Source of the DNA: DASZTV01 sp035550655
GTDB taxonomy: Bacteria > Actinomycetota > Actinomycetes > JAFAQI01
Assembly: GCA_035550655.1 (NCBI GenBank)
Contig: DASZOU010000033.1
Location: 124,001-188,000 of the forward strand
Direction: 5' to 3'
Length of the DNA stretch: 64,000 nucleotides
In this document: piece after piece, positions 8,422 through 16,427 of the stretch
Numbering within the stretch: the stretch's first letter is position 1
Layout: each line of letters opens with the position of its first letter
Position numbers and translations under genes: made by a program
Notes under the pieces: model-generated
Databases searched by the model: none
The model's input: the letters and a program-made list of their open reading frames with translations, nothing else
What the model was told of the DNA's origin: nothing

Positions 8422-9584
8422 CGAGCGGACATCCGCTCGTCGAGGGCCGCGGCGGCGGGGCCACGGCGTACGCCCGTCGCGTCGAAGACGTACGCCGGTG
8501 TCACGGTTGCCATCCCGTCGGCGCCCGCGACCAGTACGGCGAGCCCCGCCATCCGGCGGCGGCCGTCCCGGCCGCGGGTCAGATGCAGGACGACGTCGAC
8601 CGCGGCGGCCAACAAGCTGTGGGCCGCGGCTCGCGAGACCCCGGCCTGTCCGCACAACGATTCGATGCGAGCCGGCAGATGCTCGGCCCGATTCGCATGA
8701 ACCGTGCTGCATCCGCCTTCGTGGCCGGTGTTGAGAGCAGCAAGCAGGTCGAGGACCTCTCCGCCGCGGACCTCACCGACCACCAATCGGTCCGGGCGCA
8801 TCCGCAGCGCCTGTCGGACCAGGACGTCGAGGGTGACCTGACCTGCCCCCTCGGCATTGGCCGGCCGGGACTCCAGTCGAACGACGTGAGGGTGGTCCGG
8901 GCGAAGCTCGGCCGCGTCCTCGACGAGGACGATGCGCTCCTCGCGCGCGACGAGCGACAGCAGGCTCGACAGGACGGTGGTCTTGCCGCAACCGGTTCCA
9001 CCGGTCACGAGGAACGCCAGTCTCCGGTCGATCAGTCCGTGCAGGAGCTCGGCGCCGGCATCCGGCACCGATCCCGCCGCGACCAGCTGGTCGATCGTGA
9101 AGACCTGCCGAGGCGGCACCCGCAGTGAGATGCAGGTGCCATCGGGTGCCAGCGGTGGCAGGACGGCGTGAACCCGCGTCCCGTCGGCGAGGCGCGCGTC
9201 CGCGTACGGCGCCGCGTCGTCGAGCCGGCGCCCCGCGGCCGCGACCAGCCGCACCGCGAGCCGGCGCACGGCAGTCTCGTCCTCGATCACCAACCCGGTT
9301 TGACGAGGTCCGCTTCCGGCATCAACCCACACCGGTCCGGGGCCGTTGACGAGCACGTCGGTCACCCCCGGCTGGGCGAGCAGGGGCGCAAGCACCCCCG
9401 CACCGGCGAGCTCGGCGCTGAGCCGATCCGAGACGTCGAGCAAGGTGGCCAGCCCCGCGGTGGGTGCCTCGACCCGGACCGCCGCAGCGATCGCGGCAGG
9501 GTCGTACTGGCCTGCCGACGTCGCCAGCCGGCGACGTACCCGACCAACCAGCTCGGCACCCTCGCCCCATCCCTGCTCGGTCAT
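8418..9584 (-). CDS. tadA: TadA-family pilus assembly ATPase
   Basis: A 388-residue secretion ATPase of the VirB11/PulE superfamily that powers Tad pilus assembly. Visible motifs are Walker A GGTGCGKTT, the Asp-box region (RIVLVEDAAELRPDH), Walker B (RPDRLVVGEVRGGEVLD) and the His-box GGCSTVHANRA. The N-terminal domain includes VTDVLVNGPGPVWVDAG. The gene overlaps ssd upstream and tadB downstream by 4 nt each. The homologue is Rv3659c. The name is unrelated to the tRNA deaminase tadA found later in this window. Confidence 0.92.
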   Translation of the reverse strand: MTEQGWGEGAELVGRVRRRLATSAGQYDPAAIAAAVRVEAPTAGLATLLDVSDRLSAELAGAGVLAPLLAQPGVTDVLVNGPGPVWVDAGSGPRQTGLVIEDETAVRRLAVRLVAAAGRRLDDAAPYADARLADGTRVHAVLPPLAPDGTCISLRVPPRQVFTIDQLVAAGSVPDAGAELLHGLIDRRLAFLVTGGTGCGKTTVLSSLLSLVAREERIVLVEDAAELRPDHPHVVRLESRPANAEGAGQVTLDVLVRQALRMRPDRLVVGEVRGGEVLDLLAALNTGHEGGCSTVHANRAEHLPARIESLCGQAGVSRAAAHSLLAAAVDVVLHLTRGRDGRRRMAGLAVLVAGADGMATVTPAYVFDATGVRRGPAAAALDERMSAR

Positions 9585-10636
9585 GCCATGTCGCCGGGAG
9601 TGACGGTCTCGAGGATCGCGTCGCAGACCTGGACGAGGGCACCCCGGCCGCGGCGTACCGGCGGTTCGCCGCGGTGTGACGCCGACACCACCGACGGCTC
9701 GCTGCGCAGCGTGGTGATGAGCGGCATCGCAAGGCTCGCCGCGACTTCATTCGCCGCGAGCCGGTCACCTCCGGCATCTCGCACCACCAGGCCGGGGACT
9801 CCGAGACGGCGGCCGAAGGCAGCGACGAGGGCCGCCGTGGCCGCGACGGATCGGACGTCGGCCGGCACGAGGACAGCTGCGGCATCGCTTGCCTCGAGCA
9901 GGCAGCCGCTGAGCGCATTCGGCGCGCGCGCGACGTCGATGACGACCGTCGCGAAACCCAGGACCGCGGCAGCGAGCACCGACTCCACCGCCGCGATCTC
10001 GATTCGGCCGCACCAACCGCGGCCCCAGGACAGCAGCCCGATGCCGTGTACGTCGCACACGGCGGCAGCCAGCGCGTGCGGATCGAGTCCTCCTTCGGTG
10101 GCCGCGAGCTCGTTCCATCGAATGCCGGGAGCCGACTCGGCGCCGAGCAGAACATCCAGCCCGCCGCCGAGCGGGTCGCCGTCGACGAGCAAGGTGCGGC
10201 CGCGGGAGGACGCGGTGATCGCAAGCGCAGCGGCGAGGGTCGAGGCTCCGGCGCCGCCCGATCCTCCGATCACCGCGATGACACCCGCCGTCCGGGCAAC
10301 GGTTGACCCGCGCCGCAGCTCGTCCACCACGGCGGCTTCCTGATCAGGCAGCTGCAGGACGGAGCTCGCGCCCATAGCGACGGCTGCTTCCCAGGACGCG
10401 CGGCTCGGCGGCCCGGCCGTCAGGACGACCACCCGGTCACGTCGAGGCAGGCCGGCCGCCGCGAGCGCGGGCGCGACGTCGAACCCGACCAGGACGGCAG
10501 CGGCGTACCGCCACGCGGCACGAGCGGATTCGCTGTCGCGCTCGATCTCCGCCGGCACCCCCGCGAGAGCGCAGAGCCGAGGGATGGCGAGGGCGAGGCC
10601 GGGATCGGCGGTGACCACCAGGACGCCTGCCGCCAT
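9581..10636 (-). CDS. ssd: Septum-site-determining protein Ssd / CpaE-like ATPase
   Basis: A 351-residue MinD/CpaE-superfamily protein. The N-terminal ~110 residues resemble a degenerate receiver domain, and the rest is a ParA-like ATPase fold with a deviant Walker A (GGSGGAGASTLAAALA; Lys is replaced, since GASTL lacks the usual GK[ST]). M. tuberculosis Ssd (Rv3660c) has the same place at the head of the Tad operon and was described as a septum-site regulator. In Tad systems CpaE-like proteins localise the machine to poles or septa. It starts at ATG 10636, and the 6C RNA locus lies just upstream on the same strand. Confidence 0.87.
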   Translation of the reverse strand: MAAGVLVVTADPGLALAIPRLCALAGVPAEIERDSESARAAWRYAAAVLVGFDVAPALAAAGLPRRDRVVVLTAGPPSRASWEAAVAMGASSVLQLPDQEAAVVDELRRGSTVARTAGVIAVIGGSGGAGASTLAAALAITASSRGRTLLVDGDPLGGGLDVLLGAESAPGIRWNELAATEGGLDPHALAAAVCDVHGIGLLSWGRGWCGRIEIAAVESVLAAAVLGFATVVIDVARAPNALSGCLLEASDAAAVLVPADVRSVAATAALVAAFGRRLGVPGLVVRDAGGDRLAANEVAASLAMPLITTLRSEPSVVSASHRGEPPVRRGRGALVQVCDAILETVTPGDMA

Positions 10637-10734
10637 GGACCAAGACCTCGGGCGCCACCTCCCGCCCGGCGAAGCGATGCGACGCCGGCTGGGGAGAACT
10701 CACCCGCTGGCGGACGCTGTGGACAGCCCGAGAA

Positions 10735-10840
10735 TTAGGACGGCCCCCGCCGGGGGGGTAGCGGGGGCCGTCTCAAGGCCCGGCTCCGGGGGGGTTGAGC
10801 CGGACCAGCTTCACCTGTCATCGAGCCGGTGATGACAGGG
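10735..10840 (-). ncRNA. 6C small RNA
   Basis: Two perfect hairpins in tandem read on the minus strand. Hairpin 1 has a 7-bp stem (10797-10803 with 10780-10786) and loop AACCCCCCCG. Hairpin 2 has a 12-bp stem (10761-10772 with 10739-10750) and loop TACCCCCCCG. Two stem-loops each bearing six or more cytosines define the actinobacterial 6C RNA. In M. tuberculosis the 6C/B11 sRNA lies between Rv3660c (ssd) and Rv3661 (HAD phosphatase), exactly the gap occupied here. A third perfect hairpin (10814-10822 with 10831-10839, 9 bp, 8-nt loop) lies just upstream and may be its 5' part or an operator. The second C-loop hairpin may double as terminator. Ends are approximate; no clear -10 box was found. 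Nothing else is seen in the 318-bp gap except the promoter at 10943. Confidence 0.85.
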
Positions 10841-10942
10841 GGATGCCCCTGCCCCAACGGGCCAAACCTGGCCAACAGAAATCTCTCGTGAACATCCTGT
10901 GGCGGCTGTGTCGGGTGTGCCGGACGTCCCGATTTCGCTGCT

Positions 10943-10954
10943 TATCCTTGCGAG
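10943..10954 (+). promoter_or_regulatory. -10 box placed for a leaderless mRNA of the HAD phosphatase gene
   Basis: TATCCT at 10943-10948 fits TANNNT and is followed by exactly 6 nt before GTG 10955, where transcription would begin at or next to the start codon. No ribosome site is present, which agrees with leaderless translation, common in actinobacteria. Confidence 0.5.
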
Positions 10955-11749
10955 GTGGCCACGTCTGCGGCGTTCTTCGATCTCGACAAGACGATCATCG
11001 CCACCTCGAGCACCCTGGCGATGGGCCGCTCGTTCTACGCCGCGGGGATGATCGGGCGACGCGCAGTGGTGAAGGGCGCGTACGCCCGGCTGCTCTACCA
11101 CCTGGGCGAGGTCGACGCGGACAAGATGGACCGGATGCGCGACGACCTCGCGAGCCGGGTCGCCGGCTGGGAGGCCGAGAAGGTCCGCAGTGTGATCGCC
11201 GAGGACCTGCTCGGCCTGATCGACCCGTTGATCTACGACGAGGCCGCGGCGCTGATCGAGTCCCACCACGCCGCCGGCCGGGAGGTCGTGATCGTCTCCA
11301 GCAGCGGCGACGAGCTGGTCGCACCGATCGGTGAGCTGCTCGGCGCGGACCGGGTCGTGGCAACCCGCATGGTCGTCGAGGGCGGCCAGTACACCGGCGA
11401 GGTCGCGTTCTACGCGTTCGGCCCGCACAAGGCCGAGGCGATGCGGGAGATGGCGGCGAGCGAAGGCTGGGACCTCGCCGACTGCTACGCCTACACCGAC
11501 TCCTTCACCGATCTGCCGATGCTGGAGGCGGTCGGCCACCCGTGCGCGGTCAACCCCGATCGCAGTCTTCGCCGCGAGGCGATGGCGCGCGGCTGGGAGG
11601 TCCGCAGCTTCCGCCACCCGGTGCCGCTGCGGCAGCGACTCGGCCGGCTTCCCGTCCCTAACCGTTCCGTCACCGTGGGCATCGCCGGCGCCGCCGTCGT
11701 CGCGGCCGCGGGCTGGCGGGCACTAGCCCATCAACGCCGAGCGGGATAA
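10955..11749 (+). CDS. HAD-IB family phosphatase (SerB-like)
   Basis: A 264-residue haloacid-dehalogenase subfamily IB hydrolase. The catalytic motif AAFFDLDKTI near residue 10 provides nucleophile and acid Asp, motif II Ser is in VVIVSSSGDE, the Lys is in FGPHKAEAM, and the terminal Asp pair is in AYTDSFTDLPMLE. A C-terminal hydrophobic segment (VGIAGAAVVAAAGWRAL) may anchor it to the membrane. GTG 10955 fits a leaderless transcript. It corresponds to Rv3661. The substrate is unknown; relatives act on phosphoserine or lysophospholipids. Confidence 0.87.
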   Translation: MATSAAFFDLDKTIIATSSTLAMGRSFYAAGMIGRRAVVKGAYARLLYHLGEVDADKMDRMRDDLASRVAGWEAEKVRSVIAEDLLGLIDPLIYDEAAALIESHHAAGREVVIVSSSGDELVAPIGELLGADRVVATRMVVEGGQYTGEVAFYAFGPHKAEAMREMAASEGWDLADCYAYTDSFTDLPMLEAVGHPCAVNPDRSLRREAMARGWEVRSFRHPVPLRQRLGRLPVPNRSVTVGIAGAAVVAAAGWRALAHQRRAG

Positions 11750-11778
11750 ATCGGCGAGAACTGCGGGAGGATGTCGGC

Positions 11779-12219
11779 GTGGCATCGACTCGCAGCTACG
11801 GCGGTGACGGCGCGCCGCTCGACGAACAGTCACTCGGCGAGCTGGTCGCGACCGCGACCCGCGACATGTCCGTCCTGATCCACCAGGAGATCGAGCTCGC
11901 CAAGGCCGAGCTGGCCGAGCAGGCCAAACGGGCGGCGACCGGCGCCGGCCTGCTCAGCGGAGCCGGTGTCCTCGCGTTGGTCGGCTTCTTGCTGCTGTGC
12001 TTTGCGGCCGCCTTCGGCATCTCCGAGGGCGGCGGCATCCCGGTGTGGGCCGGCTTCCTGTGCGTGGCCGGACTGTTCGTCTTCCTCGGCGGCGGGCTCG
12101 GCTTCTTGGGCGTTCGCGCGCTGTCCTCGATGCGCGGACCCGATCGCACCGTCAGCACGGTGAAGTCCGGCCTCGCCTCGATTCGCCATCCCAGACGATC
12201 GGATCCGCCGACCGATTAG
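11779..12219 (+). CDS. Phage-holin-superfamily small membrane protein (Rv3669 type)
   Basis: A 146-residue protein with an amphipathic, charged N-terminal helix (LVATATRDMSVLIHQEIELA), two transmembrane helices (about 57-80 and 90-113) and a basic tail. This is the 'putative actinobacterial holin-X / phage holin' family, here a chromosomal membrane protein without any phage context. It starts at GTG 11779 with GGGAGG 8 nt upstream. It stands 21 bp before ephE on the same strand, as Rv3669-Rv3670 do in M. tuberculosis. The function is unknown. Confidence 0.8.
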   Translation: MASTRSYGGDGAPLDEQSLGELVATATRDMSVLIHQEIELAKAELAEQAKRAATGAGLLSGAGVLALVGFLLLCFAAAFGISEGGGIPVWAGFLCVAGLFVFLGGGLGFLGVRALSSMRGPDRTVSTVKSGLASIRHPRRSDPPTD

Positions 12220-12240
12220 GTTGCGTGACAGGCTGAGCCC

Positions 12241-13182
12241 GTGATGGCGTCGCGGGCGGTCGAGGAATCGGCTGTCGTGATCGACGGCCCGTGGACGCAC
12301 CGCCACGTCAGCGCCAACGGGATCCGGCTGCATGTCGCGGAGGCAGGCGCCGGACCGCTCATCCTGCTCCTCCATGGCTTCCCGGAGTTCTGGTGGAGCT
12401 GGCGGCACCAGCTCGTCGCGCTGTCCCAGGCGGGCTACCGGGTCGTCGCGCCCGACCTGCGGGGCTACGGGGCGAGCGACAAGCCCCCGCGCGGGTACGA
12501 CGTGCCGACCCTGGCCGCCGACCTTGCCGGTTTGGTCCGCGCGCTCGGGGAACGCGAGGCGGTGTTCGTCGGGCACGACTGGGGCGGTCACCTCGCCTGG
12601 TCGGTGGCCGCCATCCACCCTGCCGTCGTGCGCAAGCTTGCGGTGCTGTCCATCGCGCACCCGCTGCGGTTTCAGCAGGCGCTCCGCCAGGACGGCGCCC
12701 AGCGCCGAGCGAGTGCCTACATCGCGCGCTTCCAGGCGCCGTGGTCACCGGAACGATGGCTGGTTGCCGACGACGCGGCCAACGTCGGCGCGCTGCTCCA
12801 CAGCTGGGGTGGGCCAGGCTTCCCGGACGCCGAGACCGAGGCGCGCTGCCGTGAGGCGATGCAGGTGCTGTACGTGCCGAACCGCGCACTCGAGTACTAC
12901 CGGTGGAGTGTGCGGTCGATGGTTCGTACCGACGGCCGGCGGTACCGCACCCTCATGGAGCGACCCATCGCAGCGCCGACGCTGCAGCTGCACGGCGAGC
13001 TCGACCCGTGCATCCTGCCGTCGACCGCGCTCGGTTCGGAACGCTGGGTCCGGGGACCGTACGAGTGGAGAGAGCTGCGTGGGCTCGGGCACTTCCCGCA
13101 CCAGGAAGACCCGGAGCTCGTCACGGCCGAGCTGCTCCGATGGCTCGCGCCGGGGAGCGTCTCAGTCGCAGCCCATGGTTGA
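12241..13182 (+). CDS. ephE: Alpha/beta hydrolase, EphE-like epoxide hydrolase
   Basis: A 313-residue alpha/beta hydrolase. The oxyanion motif is HGFPEFWWSW, the nucleophile elbow is GHDWGG with Asp (the epoxide-hydrolase and dehalogenase type, not Ser), and the catalytic His is in GLGHFPHQED. Cap-domain tyrosines that polarise the epoxide are plausible (VLYVPNRALEYYRW). It is homologous to EphE (Rv3670) in the same gene order. It starts at GTG 12241 or ATG 12244. Its 3' end overlaps the convergent marP gene by 21 bp. The epoxide substrate is unknown. Confidence 0.87.
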   Translation: MMASRAVEESAVVIDGPWTHRHVSANGIRLHVAEAGAGPLILLLHGFPEFWWSWRHQLVALSQAGYRVVAPDLRGYGASDKPPRGYDVPTLAADLAGLVRALGEREAVFVGHDWGGHLAWSVAAIHPAVVRKLAVLSIAHPLRFQQALRQDGAQRRASAYIARFQAPWSPERWLVADDAANVGALLHSWGGPGFPDAETEARCREAMQVLYVPNRALEYYRWSVRSMVRTDGRRYRTLMERPIAAPTLQLHGELDPCILPSTALGSERWVRGPYEWRELRGLGHFPHQEDPELVTAELLRWLAPGSVSVAAHG

Positions 13183-14340
13183 GACCGGGCGCGTCGCGTT
13201 CGTGCCGATCAGTGCGTCGTGCGAGACCTCGTGGGCAGTGAGTGCGTACCCCGTGTGCGCGTCGTCGACGGCAGCGGCGAACACCACCCCGGCGACAGCG
13301 CCCGATGTCGTGAGCAACGGTCCGCCTGAGTTGCCAGGCCGGACCTTCGCGTACAACGCGTAGATCTCCCGCGTGACCTCACGGTTCTGATAGATGTCGG
13401 GACCGCGAGCGTTCTGCGTGTTGCGGACCCGCGCCGCTCCCGGCGTGAAGCCGCCGTTCTCCGGGTAACCGGCGACGATCGCGTCCGCGCCGTTCGAGAG
13501 CGGACCACCGAATGGCAGCGGTGAGAGGTCGAGATTCGCGACGTCCAGCACTGCGACGTCTCGTTCGGGGTCGTACAGGACGACCCGCGCCGGGAGCGAC
13601 CTGCCGTCCACGGTCTGCACGGTCGGCGAGGTGACGCCAGCAACCACGTGCGCGTTCGTCATGACGCGACCCGCGGCGAAGACGAACCCACTTCCCTCGA
13701 GCTGCCGCGAGCACGAAGCGGCAATGCCGGTGACCTTCACCACATCGGGCTCGGCGCGGCGCACGGCCGGACTGTGCGCGATCCGCGCCGGAGGCGGCTT
13801 CACCGGGACGATCCGATCAGGGGCGATCGCACCGAACACCTCGGGCAGCCCGTCGCGGTCGAGCAGCCGGCGGAACGACGCGAACCAGGTGTGCGCGGTG
13901 TCAGGCATCACCCGGTCGATCGTGTGAAGGATCCGCGAGTGCCGGACCTCACTCGAGACACCTGTCGCGGCACTGTGCGCCAGTGCCGTCCCGACCAGCC
14001 AGGCGACGAGCAGCACCGACACCACGCTGATCGCCCCACCCGCGACTGAGTCGGCGGTTCGAAGCGGGCGCCAGGTGAACTCTCGCCGGATCGCAACACC
14101 CAGAAGCGTCGCCAGCAGCTGTCCGACCATCGCGCAGACAACCACCGCGAGCAGGCCGAACATCGCCGGCCCGACTCCGATGCGGATGTCGGCATGCAGC
14201 GAGCTCGCGTACTTGGCGCCGAGCGCGCCGCCGCCGATGAACCCGACGAAGGACAGCACGCCGATGACGAAGCCCTGCCGGTAGCCGCTGAACCCGAACA
14301 GCACGCAGACCACGAGCAGGATCAGGTCGAGAACGTCCAT
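13162..14340 (-). CDS. marP: MarP-like membrane serine protease
   Basis: A 392-residue periplasmic acid-resistance protease. Four N-terminal transmembrane segments (about 1-130, CvpA-like: LDLILLVVCVLFGFSGYRQG) precede a trypsin-fold domain with His in TNAHVVAG (~229), Asp in RDVAVLD (~262) and Ser in GNSGGPL (~336). Cysteines near 208 (IAASCSRQ) and at the C-terminus (STMGCD) match the disulfide of M. tuberculosis MarP (Rv3671c). MarP protects against acid and oxidative stress by cleaving cell-wall enzymes. ATG 14340 overlaps the stop of the NUDIX gene by 1 nt. It is the last gene of the nth-TlpA-NUDIX-marP operon. Confidence 0.92.
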   Translation of the reverse strand: MDVLDLILLVVCVLFGFSGYRQGFVIGVLSFVGFIGGGALGAKYASSLHADIRIGVGPAMFGLLAVVVCAMVGQLLATLLGVAIRREFTWRPLRTADSVAGGAISVVSVLLVAWLVGTALAHSAATGVSSEVRHSRILHTIDRVMPDTAHTWFASFRRLLDRDGLPEVFGAIAPDRIVPVKPPPARIAHSPAVRRAEPDVVKVTGIAASCSRQLEGSGFVFAAGRVMTNAHVVAGVTSPTVQTVDGRSLPARVVLYDPERDVAVLDVANLDLSPLPFGGPLSNGADAIVAGYPENGGFTPGAARVRNTQNARGPDIYQNREVTREIYALYAKVRPGNSGGPLLTTSGAVAGVVFAAAVDDAHTGYALTAHEVSHDALIGTNATRPVSTMGCD

Positions 14341-14999
14341 CAGCCGAGCCGATCCGGGACGGGGGTGGGCATCGGCAGTACGACCTCTCGATCCCAGTCC
14401 TGCTCCCAGCCGCCGAACCACAGCAGCCGGTCGAGGATGCCTGCAGTGAACCCCCACACGAGCATGCCTTCGACCTGGAAGCCCGGCGATGCGTAGCCGA
14501 GCCGGTGCTTGACCATCACGCGGTTCGCGGGATCTGCCAGGTCAGCCAGCGCTACCCGGGAGACCGCCGCGACCTCGACGGGATCCACCGGTCCCACGTC
14601 GCTCGGCACGCGCCACCATGCGATGACCGGCGTCACGAGGTTGCCACTCGGCGGCAGCCAGAGCTGCGGCATCGTTGCGAGCACATCGATGCCGGCGGCG
14701 TCGACACCCGTCTCCTCGGCGGCCTCCCGGAGCGCCGCGGCGACCGGCCCGTCGTCCGTCGGGTCGATGCCGCCGCCGGGAAACGCCGGCTGCCCGGCAT
14801 GGTGACGAAGGTCGTCGCTTCGCTGCAGCAGCAGCACATCCGGACCTGACGGGCGTTCGCCGAACAGCACCAGCACGGCCGCCTTGCGCAGCCCCTCGAT
14901 GCCCTCGGCCGGCACCGGCGCGAATGTGCTCGGGTCCGCCTCGTCGACAGCCTTCACCAGCCGCAGCAACCACTCCGGTGCGGGCTCGCCCTCAGTCAT
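14340..14999 (-). CDS. NUDIX hydrolase, CoA pyrophosphatase type
   Basis: A 219-residue NUDIX protein. The Nudix box reads GGGIDPTDDGPVAAALREAA followed by EETGV, giving the metal-binding Glu pair. The preceding segment HHAGQPAFPGGGIDP resembles the CoA-diphosphatase signature (NudL/YeaB), which hydrolyses CoA to 4'-phosphopantetheine and ADP. ATG 14999 overlaps the TlpA-like stop in ATGA, and the gene's own stop overlaps marP. It corresponds to Rv3672c. Confidence 0.88.
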   Translation of the reverse strand: MTEGEPAPEWLLRLVKAVDEADPSTFAPVPAEGIEGLRKAAVLVLFGERPSGPDVLLLQRSDDLRHHAGQPAFPGGGIDPTDDGPVAAALREAAEETGVDAAGIDVLATMPQLWLPPSGNLVTPVIAWWRVPSDVGPVDPVEVAAVSRVALADLADPANRVMVKHRLGYASPGFQVEGMLVWGFTAGILDRLLWFGGWEQDWDREVVLPMPTPVPDRLG

Positions 15000-15607
15000 T
15001 TCACCTGAAGGTACGTCGCGAGGTCGGCGCGCAGTGCGGCGGCGCTTGAGTACGGACCGATGTGGACGTGGACGACCGCACCTGAGATGTCGAGGAACGC
15101 TGTCTCGGGCGGGCCCGGCGCCTTCGCCAGCCCGAGCAGCACTTTCTTGTCGGGATCGAGAACCGACGGGTAGCGCACCGGCGGCTTGACGTGGGTTCCG
15201 AAGTCGAGCGCGCTGTTGGCGTCGTCCGCGGTGTCGACACCGAGAAACCGCACCTTGCCGCGATCGGCGTCGTACACCGACGACAGGACCGACGCCTCTT
15301 CCTGGCACGGCACGCACCACGAACCCCAGACGTTGACCACCGTCGGCATTCCGGTCAAACCACTGACATGCACCGCGGGACCGCTGCCCAGGCAGTCGAG
15401 GGTGACGTCGGGCAGTCCTCCTGAGGCAGACGCCGACCCGGACTCCGGGCAAGGCGCGAGATGGGCCTTGGCCACCAGCCGGGCGTGAGCCGTACTCCCG
15501 TTGCGGGCCGAATGGTCGCCGGGGGTGCCGAGCGAGGACGCCGAGCAGCCCGTCGTGGCGAGGACGGCCGCCACCGCGGCGACGAGCCCAGCCGCGATGC
15601 GGCTCAT
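14996..15607 (-). CDS. TlpA-like thioredoxin-fold lipoprotein
   Basis: A 203-residue extracytoplasmic disulfide oxidoreductase. The N-terminus is a lipoprotein signal with lipobox ATTGC (Cys 21). The thioredoxin fold carries the active site WGSWCVPCQEE and a cis-Pro region later in the domain (PPETAFLD). An additional cysteine pair outside CxxC (LAPCPES and LDCLG) may form a structural disulfide. It overlaps nth upstream and the NUDIX gene downstream by 4 nt. It corresponds to Rv3673c. It probably supplies reducing or oxidising equivalents to envelope proteins. Confidence 0.88.
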   Translation of the reverse strand: MSRIAAGLVAAVAAVLATTGCSASSLGTPGDHSARNGSTAHARLVAKAHLAPCPESGSASASGGLPDVTLDCLGSGPAVHVSGLTGMPTVVNVWGSWCVPCQEEASVLSSVYDADRGKVRFLGVDTADDANSALDFGTHVKPPVRYPSVLDPDKKVLLGLAKAPGPPETAFLDISGAVVHVHIGPYSSAAALRADLATYLQVK

Positions 15608-16341
15608 GCGGTCGGCGCCATCTGAGACGCCGCCTTGAGCAGCTTCTCGGCGACCGCCGGGTCAGTCGGCCCCTCGCCGTACGACGGGCAGAGCTTGGCG
15701 AGCGGGCACGCGCCGCAGGCCGGGCGGCGGGCGTGGCAGGCACGGCGGCCGTGCCAGATCATCCGGTGCGACAAGCCGGTCCAGTCGCGCTTGTCGAACA
15801 AGCCGCCGACCTCGTGCTCGACCTTCACCGGGTCCTGCTCGTCCGTCCAGCCGAAGCGCCGCGAAAGCCGGCCGAAGTGGGTGTCGACCGTGATGCCCGG
15901 CACGCCGAAGGCGTTGCCCAGGACGACGTTGGCCGTCTTTCGACCCACCCCGGGGATCGTGACGAGCTCCTTGAGCTTGTCCGGGACCTCCCCGTCGTAC
16001 CGCTCGTCGAGGGCCTGCCCGAGCTTGATCAGGCTGTCGGTCTTGGCCCGGAAGAAGCCGGTGGGGCGGATCATCGCCTCCATCTCGGCGCGGTCGGCGG
16101 CGGCGTAGTCGGCGGCCGTGGGGTAGCGCCGGAACAGCGCGGGCGTCACCGAGTTGACCATCTTGTCGGTGCACTGCGCCGACAGGACGGTCGCGACGAG
16201 CAGTTGCAGCGGGGAGTCGAAGTTCAGCTCGCAATGAGCGTCGGGGTAGGTCTGCTGGAGGATGCGATCCATCCGCCTCGCCCGGCGTACCAGCGCGGTC
16301 CTGGTCTCGGGCTGCGGCACAGGACTGAGCGTACGGGCCAC
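15604..16341 (-). CDS. nth: Endonuclease III
   Basis: A 245-residue bifunctional DNA glycosylase/AP lyase for oxidised pyrimidines. The catalytic Lys lies in LSAQCTDK, the helix-hairpin-helix is IPGVGRKTANVVLG, the catalytic Asp is in GITVDTHFGR, and the [4Fe-4S] ligands have exact spacing C-x6-C-x2-C-x5-C in CHARRPACGACPLAKLC. GTG 16341 is the first gene of the four-gene operon ending in marP, the same order as Rv3674c-Rv3671c. Confidence 0.95.
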   Translation of the reverse strand: MARTLSPVPQPETRTALVRRARRMDRILQQTYPDAHCELNFDSPLQLLVATVLSAQCTDKMVNSVTPALFRRYPTAADYAAADRAEMEAMIRPTGFFRAKTDSLIKLGQALDERYDGEVPDKLKELVTIPGVGRKTANVVLGNAFGVPGITVDTHFGRLSRRFGWTDEQDPVKVEHEVGGLFDKRDWTGLSHRMIWHGRRACHARRPACGACPLAKLCPSYGEGPTDPAVAEKLLKAASQMAPTA

Positions 16342-16427
16342 GCCTGACGAGGCGTCGCGGCCGCTCAGGGCCGTTCGGAGGAGCCGGGTTGATCCGCCGC
16401 ACCTTCGCCCTAGGCCGTAGGAGTGAC

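Noticed and set aside
11779..12219. Prophage holin
   Set aside because: The family name suggests phage, but there are no endolysin, integrase or structural genes nearby and the gene is syntenic with Rv3669.
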